NCBI RefSeq assembly: GCF_000292915.1
Contig: NC_018513.1
Coordinates: 2,232,001-2,296,000 of the forward strand
Length of the DNA: 64,000 nucleotides
Direction of reading: 5' to 3'
Source: Burkholderia cepacia GG4
GTDB lineage: Bacteria > Pseudomonadota > Gammaproteobacteria > Burkholderiales > Burkholderiaceae
In this document: in pieces, positions 25,596 to 32,522 of the stretch
How positions within the stretch are numbered: the stretch's first letter is position 1
Layout: the number at the start of each line of letters is the position of its first letter
Notes under the pieces: model-generated
What the model saw: only the letters and a program-made list of their open reading frames with translations
Databases searched by the model: none
What the model was told of the DNA's origin: nothing
Translations under genes and position numbers: made by a program

Positions 25596-25619
25596 TCAAT
25601 TCAATAAATAATGAATTGA
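25596..25619. repeat. Perfect 8-bp inverted repeat with 8-nt A/T loop
   Basis: TCAATTCA (25596-25603) and TGAATTGA (25612-25619) are exact complements around ATAAATAA. It lies midway between two divergent genes and could be an operator or a weak RNA hairpin. The function is unproved. Confidence 0.4.
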
Positions 25620-25891
25620 TGAATCGACGACAAACGCCCAGCCATCGAAATTCCGCCGAAAATCGCCCTGAATTATCACGAATCCGGCAATGCGTGAATC
25701 GCGTTGTCTCGAAATCGAAATCGATTGATACACAATTCTCAATAATGTGAATCTCTCAATAGACCTTGCCGCAGCATGCATCTGTCTGCTTTAGGTCACA
25801 TTGGAGAATTTCATTTTTGCCCTCCGACGACGGCTCTGTAGTCTCCTGCCAATCCGCTTCAAGCAAGCCGGCCAATACGCAAGGAGATGAA

Positions 25892-27052
25892 ATGAAACGC
25901 ACCACCCTCTCGCTGATTTCGCTCGCGTCATTCGCGGCGATCCCCGCCGCGCACGCGCAATCGAGCGTCACGCTGTATGGCGTGATCGACACATCGATCA
26001 CCTACGTCAATCACGCGCAGGGCAAGGACAACGCGTGGATGCTCGGCAACAGCAGCGCGGGCAATCTCGCCGGCAGCCGCTGGGGCGTGAAAGGCAGCGA
26101 GGATCTCGGCGGCGGGCTGACGGCGCTGTTCCAGCTCGAGAACGGCTTCGACCCGAGCAATGGCCGGCTGGGCCAGGGCGGCCGCATGTTCGGCCGGCAA
26201 GCGTTCGTCGGGCTGTCGAGCGACCGCTACGGCACGCTCACGTTCGGCCGCCAGTACGATCCTCTCATCGACCTCGTGCAGGGCATCACCGCCGACAACT
26301 ATCTCGGCAGCGCGTTCGCGACAGCGGGCGACGTCGACAACTACGACAACAGCTTCCGCGTCGACAACGCGGTGAAGTACACGTCTGCCGTGTACGCGGG
26401 CCTGCAGTTCTCGGCAATGTACTCGTTCGGCGGGATCGCCGGCAGCACCGGCGCCGCGCAGTCGTATTCGGCCGCCGTGTCGTACAACAACGGGCCGTTC
26501 AGCGTCGCGGGCGGCTACTTCCACGCGTCCAACAGCCCCGCGACGAACGGGCTGCGCAGCGGCTGGACCAGCTCGTCGGACGGCACCTTCGACGGCCCGA
26601 TCAACAACGGCTATGCGACCGCACACTCGATCGGCATCGCCCGCATTGCAGGCCAGTACGTCGCCGGCCCGTTCACGTTCGGCGTCGGCTACAGCAACGC
26701 GCAGTACCGTCGCGATGCGAGCTCGGTGTTCAACTCGAACGAGCACTACAACACCGGGCAAGGTTTCGTGAACTACCAGGCGAGCAGCGCGCTGCTCGTC
26801 GGTCTCGGCTACAGCTACACGCGCTCCGGCGGCGACACGTCGGCGACCTATCACCAGGTATCGGTCGGCGCAGACTACAACCTGTCGAAGCGCACCGACG
26901 TGTACCTGACCGCCGCGTACCAGCACGCGAGCGGCCAGACCGGCGACGGCAGCGGCGGGTCGATGGCCGCGCAGGCATCGATCGGTTCGTACGGCTACGC
27001 GGGCACGAGCTCGCAGACGATGGTCAACCTCGGCCTGCGTCACCGCTTCTGA
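25892..27052 (+). CDS. General outer-membrane porin (Burkholderia OmpC type)
   Basis: This 386-residue precursor has a clear signal peptide (MKRTTLSLISLASFAAIPAA, cleavage after AHA) followed by QSSVTLYGVIDTSITYVNHA, the standard N-terminus of betaproteobacterial trimeric porins. It ends in LGLRHRF with C-terminal Phe, the BAM recognition residue. AAGGAGATG lies 2-10 nt before the ATG at 25892, a strong site that fixes the start. It forms a passive channel for small hydrophilic solutes. It is a single-gene unit followed by a strong hairpin. Confidence 0.95.
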   Translation: MKRTTLSLISLASFAAIPAAHAQSSVTLYGVIDTSITYVNHAQGKDNAWMLGNSSAGNLAGSRWGVKGSEDLGGGLTALFQLENGFDPSNGRLGQGGRMFGRQAFVGLSSDRYGTLTFGRQYDPLIDLVQGITADNYLGSAFATAGDVDNYDNSFRVDNAVKYTSAVYAGLQFSAMYSFGGIAGSTGAAQSYSAAVSYNNGPFSVAGGYFHASNSPATNGLRSGWTSSSDGTFDGPINNGYATAHSIGIARIAGQYVAGPFTFGVGYSNAQYRRDASSVFNSNEHYNTGQGFVNYQASSALLVGLGYSYTRSGGDTSATYHQVSVGADYNLSKRTDVYLTAAYQHASGQTGDGSGGSMAAQASIGSYGYAGTSSQTMVNLGLRHRF

Positions 27053-27100
27053 TCGACGACGGCCGGCTGCGCGCCGCGCGGCCGGCAGCGGCGTCATCGC

Positions 27101-27122
27101 GACGGCGGCTTCGGCCGCCGTC
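27101..27122 (+). terminator. Terminator hairpin after the porin gene
   Basis: GACGGCGGC (27101-27109), UUCG tetraloop, GCCGCCGTC (27114-27122) make a perfect 9-bp stem capped by a very stable tetraloop, 48 nt after the porin stop. A second hairpin GGCCGGC...GCCGGC precedes it at 27061-27086. There is no U-tract. Confidence 0.6.
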
Positions 27123-27348
27123 GTCATATCCGGCCCCGCGCAACGGCGTGCCGCACCGCCTTGCTTGCGCTTCCTCCCGTGCCGGGTTCGCGGTGCAACT
27201 GACGCGCCGCGTCAGCATGCCAGCCGCGATCGCGCACCGGCAAATGCAAAGGAAAGTTTGACGCGAGCCATTTGCCTGCTCGCTATGGCACACTTCGCGT
27301 CTGCGTAATTTCCTTGCACCGGGCGGCCGGATTCCGCCTCATCCTGCC

Positions 27349-28587
27349 ATGCCGCGTCAGACCATCCGTTCGATCAGCCACGCCACGCTGAAGCTCGCCC
27401 CGGCGCTCGTCATGTCGTGCGCGCTGCCCGGGCTCGCGCGGGCCGACTGCCTCGACGACGCGGCCACGTTCCAGCACGTCAGCGTCAGCCTGCTGCGCGG
27501 CATCGCGCAGGTCGAATCGGGGATGAATCCGAACGCGGTCAACACCAACACGAACGGCACCGTCGACATCGGCCTGATGCAGATCAACAGCACGTGGCTG
27601 CCGACGCTCGCGCGCGAAGGCATCACGCAGCAGAGCCTGTTCGATGCGTGCACCAACGCGTATGTCGGCGCGTGGATCCTGTCGCAGAACATCCGCCAGC
27701 TCGGCGCCAACTGGAACGCGATCGGCGCGTACAACGCCGCGTCGCCCGACAAGCGCCTCGCGTATGCCCGCAAGGTCTATGATGCAATCCGGACCATGCC
27801 GGATTCGCCGGATACTCCCATGCCCATCCTTCCGCCCTCCTTTACGCCGCCGCAACAGGCCCAGGCGTACAACCCGTTCGCGAGCCTGAACGTCGCGGCG
27901 CCGCAGGTCACGCGCCCGCGCACGGTCGCGCCGGCCGCACCGCCGCCGCCGCAAGGCGGGCCCGCCGGCCCGGCCGGCACCTACAACTTCGGATGGACGG
28001 TGACGGGCGCCGACCAGGCAAAACCGACGCAGGTATTCGACGACGGCGCGCGGATCTACGTGCAGTTCAGCGACATGAAGCACGTGCCAGCGATCTTCAC
28101 CGAAACGTCGTCGGGCCGCGTGCTGATGTCGTGGGAGCTGCAGTTCCCATATGCCGTTCTGACGCGTCCCGCGCAAACGTTAATCTTCCAGCTCGGGCCG
28201 TTCGAAGCGCGCGCGCAGCGCGGCGCGGCCGGCACCGGCGGAATGACGGCGCAGGCCGGAGCGGGAGCGGGAACGCAGCGTCCGGGCGCGGCCACCGCCA
28301 CGGCCGCCACGCCGCCCGCGTCGAAACAGGCCGCGAATGCGCCGGCAAAGCGCACGGCCTCGGCCGATGCGCTGTGGTATCTGAACACGCCGTCGACGTC
28401 GGGATCGGCATCGACCGCGAACACGGCGAACACGCCGAGTACCCCGGCCACGTCGAACCTGCCGGCCACGTGGCCCACCGCGGTGACGTCGAACACGCCG
28501 CCGCCTGTCGCCACGCCGCAGGCACCCGCCGCGACGACGCCGGCCACGCGCGTCAGCACCGACGCGCTCTGGTATATCTCGAAGTAA
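27349..28587 (+). CDS. Lytic transglycosylase fused to a VirB9/TrbG-like domain
   Basis: This 412-residue exported protein has a signal peptide (LKLAPALVMSCALPGLARA). Residues about 33-145 form a VirB1/IpgF-type lytic transglycosylase: catalytic Glu in GIAQVESGMNP, then GLMQINSTWLP and WNAIGAYNA. After a Pro-rich linker, residues about 215-290 resemble the VirB9/TrbG C-terminal domain (PTQVFDDGARIYVQF...VPAIF...LIFQLGPF). The Ala/Thr-rich tail contains the motif DALWY twice (Asp340 and Asp405, the second at the extreme C-terminus). The transglycosylase would cut peptidoglycan; the rest suggests an envelope-spanning machine, but no type IV secretion gene is near. It could serve the adjacent T6SS island, but that is inference. 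Confidence 0.82.
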   Translation: MPRQTIRSISHATLKLAPALVMSCALPGLARADCLDDAATFQHVSVSLLRGIAQVESGMNPNAVNTNTNGTVDIGLMQINSTWLPTLAREGITQQSLFDACTNAYVGAWILSQNIRQLGANWNAIGAYNAASPDKRLAYARKVYDAIRTMPDSPDTPMPILPPSFTPPQQAQAYNPFASLNVAAPQVTRPRTVAPAAPPPPQGGPAGPAGTYNFGWTVTGADQAKPTQVFDDGARIYVQFSDMKHVPAIFTETSSGRVLMSWELQFPYAVLTRPAQTLIFQLGPFEARAQRGAAGTGGMTAQAGAGAGTQRPGAATATAATPPASKQAANAPAKRTASADALWYLNTPSTSGSASTANTANTPSTPATSNLPATWPTAVTSNTPPPVATPQAPAATTPATRVSTDALWYISK

Positions 28588-28594
28588 CGTAGCG

Positions 28595-28618
28595 GCCGGT
28601 TGCGCGTCGGCAACCGGC
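28595..28618. terminator. Hairpin between convergent transglycosylase and T6SS effector genes
   Basis: GCCGGTTGC (28595-28603) pairs perfectly with GCAACCGGC (28610-28618) around a 6-nt loop, in the 51-nt gap between two convergent stops. It can serve both strands. No U-tract is present. Confidence 0.55.
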
Positions 28619-28638
28619 GTGCGTCAGCAGGCTGGCGG

Positions 28639-30762
28639 CTAGCGGGCGACTGTCGTGCCCGACGGCGTCGATACCGACGACACCAGCGAGTGATAGACGT
28701 CCGCGACGCGGTCCAGGAAGGACTTGTCGGGCGCAGTCGCGATCTTCTGCATCGCCCGCGTATTCATGTAGTTCTTGATCGATACGAGATGGCTCCACAC
28801 CGCCTCGATGTCGCTCTCGGCCATGCTGTCGTGCACGTGCTTCACGAACAGCGGATACATCGCCTCGACCTGCGGCAGGCGCTCGCCCGGATTGTTCCAG
28901 AGCCAGAACAGCGCCTGCGCCTGCGGGTCGGTATTGAACATCGACGCCGGCAGTTCGCCGCCGAGCTGCTTCATCGCCTGCTTCTGATCGAAGCCGGACA
29001 TCGGGCGCGTGCCGTGCTGCTTCTGGTAGTCGATTTCGCGCACCAGCTTCTCGTAACGCCCGTACGCCAGCGGATTGGCCGCGCCGCCCAGCCAGCCCGG
29101 CTTGCGCTGATCCGCGGCCGCGCGGTTTTCCGAGCGGTCGTACCACATGCGCAGCCACTGGATATACACGACCATGTGACCCTTGAGCTCGCCCTGGATG
29201 TCCTTCGGCAGGTCGGTCACGACGACCGGGCGCGGCGGTGTCGGATCGGGCACGCGGCAACCGTCCGTCAGGTCGGGCACGGGCTTGGGGTTGAGGAAAT
29301 CGAGCGGCCCGGTCGACGGCTTCAGCGCTGCCGACGGATAGCCGAGGCCCGTGCCCAGCGGCGATAGCCGCGGAATCTCGCGCGTTGTCGACACGAGCTT
29401 CTTGACGGCCATCCGGTAGTCGAGCTGGAAGCTCTGGACCTCCTGCGGCGCGACGATCTGCTGATACAGCGCGCCGTCCTCGTTCGCCAGCGCGGTCAGG
29501 CTCGGCATCGGCAGGCCCGCGCCGTACGCGCGGTGGTACATCATCTCGAGCGGCAGGCGCGCCAGCTTGTCGGAAATGCCGTCCTCGCCTTCGATCGCGC
29601 CGCCGCCGACATCCACCTGCGCGCCCGGAAACAGCCGCTCCTGGCGCCGGCCGCGCATGTCGGCCGGATCGACGCCGAGCATCGTCAGCGGCTTGTACAC
29701 GCGCAATTCATGCGCGGCCGCGTAGTGCACGCATTTCTCGATGTCCGGCGACAGGATCAGATCCGACGACACCGCGTTGCTCATCGGGATGTAGCCCGTC
29801 AGCAGGTTGTCGTCGAAGCGGTTCGTCACGCAGTCGAACAGTCCCATGAACTTGATCGCGATCGGCACGCCGTCGTACTTGCCGCCCTTGGCGACCTCCT
29901 CCAGCAGCTGCTTGGCAAACGCCAGCGCGAGGCCGCCGCCCATGTCGTAGCCGAAGATCGCGATGTGAACCTTGTTCACCGTGCCCGCTTGCTTCGCGCC
30001 GGCCACCGCCGCCTTGAAATCCTCTTCCGCTGCCTTCAGGCGCGTATCCACGCCCGTATTGAACAACGCGGCGCCGAGCTTCGTGTCGCGCGTAAGCTGG
30101 AAGGACTCGGCCAGCGAGCCCAGCGTTTCCTTGCCGACCTCCTTCAGCACGGCCTTCGGAATCCGGTATGGATACTTGACGACATCGCGCCAGAAACCCT
30201 TCCATTCGTGACTCAGGTAGCGCAGCGCCCGGTTTTTCTCAGATCCGGGCCGCTCGATCGCGCGCTCGATCCGCTTGCGCGCGTCGCCCATGCCCGCCTT
30301 CGCCTTGCCGACCAGCGTATCGAACGTGTCGCTCACGCGGTTGCCCAAGGTGGGATTCCTGATCTTGCCGCTCTGCTTCCACGCGTCCTCGGCGGTTTTC
30401 TGCGCCTTTTCCCTGGCCTTGTCGACGGTCTGCTCCTTGAGCTTGTCGCGCGCCTTCTCGCTGGCGGTATCCGTCGCCTTGTCCTTCAGTACCTCGCGCC
30501 ACACGCCGGCCTCGGGTTCGAAGTCCGCGCCGAGCCCCGGATAGTAGAAGCGCCGCATGTTCTTGTTCTTCTTGTCGTACGCGGCGTTGAACAGTTTCAG
30601 GATGTTGGTTCGCGGGCCGTCCTTGTCGCCGAAACCGAATCCGTCGAAATAGAAGCTCACCCACAGCATGTGCTCGCATGCCGGGCACATCTGCTCGGCC
30701 TCTGCCTTGACGCGATCCGTCTGCGCGGACGCGGCGTCCTTCTTCAGGTTGATTTCGGCCAT
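28639..30762 (-). CDS. DUF2235/Tle1-like T6SS effector with Asp in place of the nucleophile Ser
   Basis: This 707-residue protein has no signal peptide. The N-terminus has the DUF2235-like opening SFYFDGFGFGDKDGPRTNIL (compare FFDGTRNN in the homologue at 42128). A charged helical insertion follows (about 85-180, many Lys/Glu/Ala), then a nucleophile-elbow region IFGYDMGGG in which position 273 is Asp where the family has Ser (GFSRG). The later QVDVGGG matches the catalytic-Asp motif GVHSDVGGGY. It lies last in a vgrG-DUF4123-DUF805-DUF3304 series, 5 nt after the DUF3304 lipoprotein gene, its probable immunity gene. A membrane lipid is the expected target. Whether it is catalytic is open. Confidence 0.82.
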   Translation of the reverse strand: MAEINLKKDAASAQTDRVKAEAEQMCPACEHMLWVSFYFDGFGFGDKDGPRTNILKLFNAAYDKKNKNMRRFYYPGLGADFEPEAGVWREVLKDKATDTASEKARDKLKEQTVDKAREKAQKTAEDAWKQSGKIRNPTLGNRVSDTFDTLVGKAKAGMGDARKRIERAIERPGSEKNRALRYLSHEWKGFWRDVVKYPYRIPKAVLKEVGKETLGSLAESFQLTRDTKLGAALFNTGVDTRLKAAEEDFKAAVAGAKQAGTVNKVHIAIFGYDMGGGLALAFAKQLLEEVAKGGKYDGVPIAIKFMGLFDCVTNRFDDNLLTGYIPMSNAVSSDLILSPDIEKCVHYAAAHELRVYKPLTMLGVDPADMRGRRQERLFPGAQVDVGGGAIEGEDGISDKLARLPLEMMYHRAYGAGLPMPSLTALANEDGALYQQIVAPQEVQSFQLDYRMAVKKLVSTTREIPRLSPLGTGLGYPSAALKPSTGPLDFLNPKPVPDLTDGCRVPDPTPPRPVVVTDLPKDIQGELKGHMVVYIQWLRMWYDRSENRAAADQRKPGWLGGAANPLAYGRYEKLVREIDYQKQHGTRPMSGFDQKQAMKQLGGELPASMFNTDPQAQALFWLWNNPGERLPQVEAMYPLFVKHVHDSMAESDIEAVWSHLVSIKNYMNTRAMQKIATAPDKSFLDRVADVYHSLVSSVSTPSGTTVAR

Positions 30763-30767
30763 GGCGC

Positions 30768-31247
30768 TCACTTCTCCTGCGTCGGCTTGAGCTCGGGCGC
30801 GTTCATGTCGTCCACCCACTGCAGCTCGGCGGTACCGTTCTTGCGGAAGTACACGCGCAGATAGCGCGACGTCGGCGATTGAGGCTGCGGAATCGTCACG
30901 TCGATCGTCTTGCGCTCGGGCTGAATGCCGCGCTGGATGTCGTCGAGCGGCTGCGCGAATTCCCAGAACAGCTTCACCTTCTGCCCGGGCGTCACCTTGC
31001 AGCCGCACGCGAATCCGCCGCCGCCGCCGAATGCCTCGCCGTCTTCCCGCGCCGACGGATTGCCGAAGCATCCCGCCTTGTGCTCGTTGTCGAGCCAGAA
31101 CTCGTGAAGCTTGCGGCCGTACTCGTTGTATCCGGTGACGCACACGTTATGCGGCTCCGCCGATACGTCGACGCCGTGCTTGCTGCATGCGGCCAGAACA
31201 CCCAGCCCGACCAGCGCCACTACGTGCATCCCTGCTCTGAATTTCAT
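30768..31247 (-). CDS. DUF3304-type lipoprotein, probable immunity protein
   Basis: This 159-residue protein has a lipoprotein signal peptide (MKFRAGMHVVALVGLGVLAAC, lipobox Cys21). The mature domain (VTGYNEYGRKLHEFWLDNEH, FACGCKVTPGQKV, LRVYFRKNGTAELQWVDDM) resembles DUF3304 proteins that accompany DUF2235 T6SS lipases. The start overlaps the DUF805 stop (ATGA) and the stop is 5 nt before the effector gene. A periplasmic lipid-anchored position fits neutralising a lipase delivered to the periplasm. The immunity role is inferred from context. Confidence 0.8.
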   Translation of the reverse strand: MKFRAGMHVVALVGLGVLAACSKHGVDVSAEPHNVCVTGYNEYGRKLHEFWLDNEHKAGCFGNPSAREDGEAFGGGGGFACGCKVTPGQKVKLFWEFAQPLDDIQRGIQPERKTIDVTIPQPQSPTSRYLRVYFRKNGTAELQWVDDMNAPELKPTQEK

Positions 31248-31630
31248 CGATACCCTCGCAAACTTGCGTCGTTGTTGCCTTCACCCTGCAACGGCGGATC
31301 AAACCGGTTGCGTGCGTCGTCGCCGCGGACGAACCCGTTCATCGCGATCGCGACGAACGCGCCGACGACGGGAATCGCATGGACGAGCGTCCACCATCCT
31401 GACTTGCCGATGTCGTGCCAGCGCCTGACCGACACCGCCACGAGCATCCAGATCATCGCGATCGCGAATGCCCATCCGGCGATATCGACCACCGTTTCCA
31501 TGCGCCGCGCGGCAGGTAGATCCGCAAGCGCGTCGAACCCGGAACCCGCGACCAGCAACGGCACGGTCACGCTCCACCATTGCATGCGCCCGGCCCGGCC
31601 GCGTAATGAAAACAGTGCAGCCACGCTCAT
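31244..31630 (-). CDS. DUF805-family small membrane protein
   Basis: This 128-residue protein has an N-terminal LFSLRGRAGRMQWW motif typical of DUF805, three membrane segments (about 19-38, 47-69, 80-100) and a hydrophilic tail. It overlaps both neighbours by ATGA (DUF4123 upstream, DUF3304 downstream), so it is locked into the effector operon. The paralogous module at 44524-48892 lacks it. It could be a second immunity factor or membrane partner for the effector encoded at 28639; no function is known to me. Confidence 0.8.
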   Translation of the reverse strand: MSVAALFSLRGRAGRMQWWSVTVPLLVAGSGFDALADLPAARRMETVVDIAGWAFAIAMIWMLVAVSVRRWHDIGKSGWWTLVHAIPVVGAFVAIAMNGFVRGDDARNRFDPPLQGEGNNDASLRGYR

Positions 31631-32517
31631 CGCTGCGCCTCCTGTTCCGTCGCCGCATCCGCTGCATCCTCCTGCTCGATCAGACGGTCGAGCAACGCCT
31701 CGCACAACGCATCGTGATCGCTCCGATGCGCGGCGATGCAATCGGCGACGATCGCCGCGTCGAGCCGCACGTGGCCGACCATCGCCAGCGTCGCGCCGAT
31801 CCGGTAAGCGAGCCGGTCGTCGTGCAGCCCCTGTGCGTCCAGCAGGCCGAACAGGTTGCGCATGCTCGCGTAGGTTTCGAACGGATCGGCGTCGACGGCA
31901 ATCCGGCCATTGCGCCGCAATTCGGCGATCACCGCGTCCGGCCGGCTGTCGCGGCACAGTGCGTCGAGCTCGCGCGCGTCCACGCGCGCATAGAAGATCC
32001 GTTCGTGCCGGCGCGGATGCTGCGCGGTGCCGACGGTTCCGTCACGGCGCACCCAGGTCCACGACACGCACGGCGACAGCAACGCCTGATAGCGCGACGC
32101 CGACAGCGCACCCGCCAGCGTCTGGAACACCGCCGCGTCGTAGAACCGCAGCAGGCCGTCGCGATCGTCGGGCAGCGTCACGCGCGTCCTGACGCCGAGC
32201 TTCGCCGCGAGTTCGTCGAGCGGATAGACGCTGACCAGCGACAGAAACGCGAACGGCCGCCGCGCGAGGTGCCGCTCGAGCAGCGCCGCGACATGCGGCG
32301 CGTGATAGTCGCACAACAGCGCGCAGACTTCGGGGTTGCTCGCCTCGGGCTGGCCGTGCAGCACGTTGTGAACCTGCCCCTGCGCGATCAATTCGTGCCA
32401 CGGCGCCGCATTGATCGGCAGTTGCGACGCATCGGTCAGCAGATAGCGACGCGTATCCGGAAACGCAGCATGCTCGCCGGCACCCATCGTTTCCCATGTC
32501 TGAATCAGCCCAGTCAT
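31627..32517 (-). CDS. DUF4123 T6SS effector chaperone/adaptor (Tap/TEC-like)
   Basis: This 296-residue cytoplasmic protein has the DUF4123 domain at about 20-150 (RRYLLTDASQLPINA near the N-terminus, then FAFLSLVSVYPLDELAAKLG and VTLPDDRDGLLRFYDAAVFQ). DUF4123 proteins load cargo effectors on the tip of a specific VgrG. It begins 5 nt after the vgrG stop and overlaps the DUF805 start by ATGA. The effector loaded is presumably the DUF2235-like protein encoded at the end of this operon. I chose the start MTGLIQTW because the residues upstream overlap vgrG. Confidence 0.88.
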   Translation of the reverse strand: MTGLIQTWETMGAGEHAAFPDTRRYLLTDASQLPINAAPWHELIAQGQVHNVLHGQPEASNPEVCALLCDYHAPHVAALLERHLARRPFAFLSLVSVYPLDELAAKLGVRTRVTLPDDRDGLLRFYDAAVFQTLAGALSASRYQALLSPCVSWTWVRRDGTVGTAQHPRRHERIFYARVDARELDALCRDSRPDAVIAELRRNGRIAVDADPFETYASMRNLFGLLDAQGLHDDRLAYRIGATLAMVGHVRLDAAIVADCIAAHRSDHDALCEALLDRLIEQEDAADAATEQEAQR

Positions 32518-32522
32518 CGCCG

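Larger units (their letters stand above)
25423..25891. other. Divergent intergenic region between the fecI-type gene and the porin gene
   Basis: About 469 nt, A/T-rich for this genome, with no supported gene. It holds the Fur box (25458-25476), an inverted repeat TCAATTCA/TGAATTGA (25596-25603 and 25612-25619), two tandem GAAATC units in 25711-25722, and the porin leader. A possible -35 for the porin is TTGATA at 25725-25730, but the matching -10 is poor. Confidence 0.55.

Noticed and set aside
29944..29946. Asp codon at the effector nucleophile as a sequencing error for Ser
   Set aside because: GAC to AGC or TCN needs more than one base change in context, and the frame is intact on both sides, so I treat it as real.
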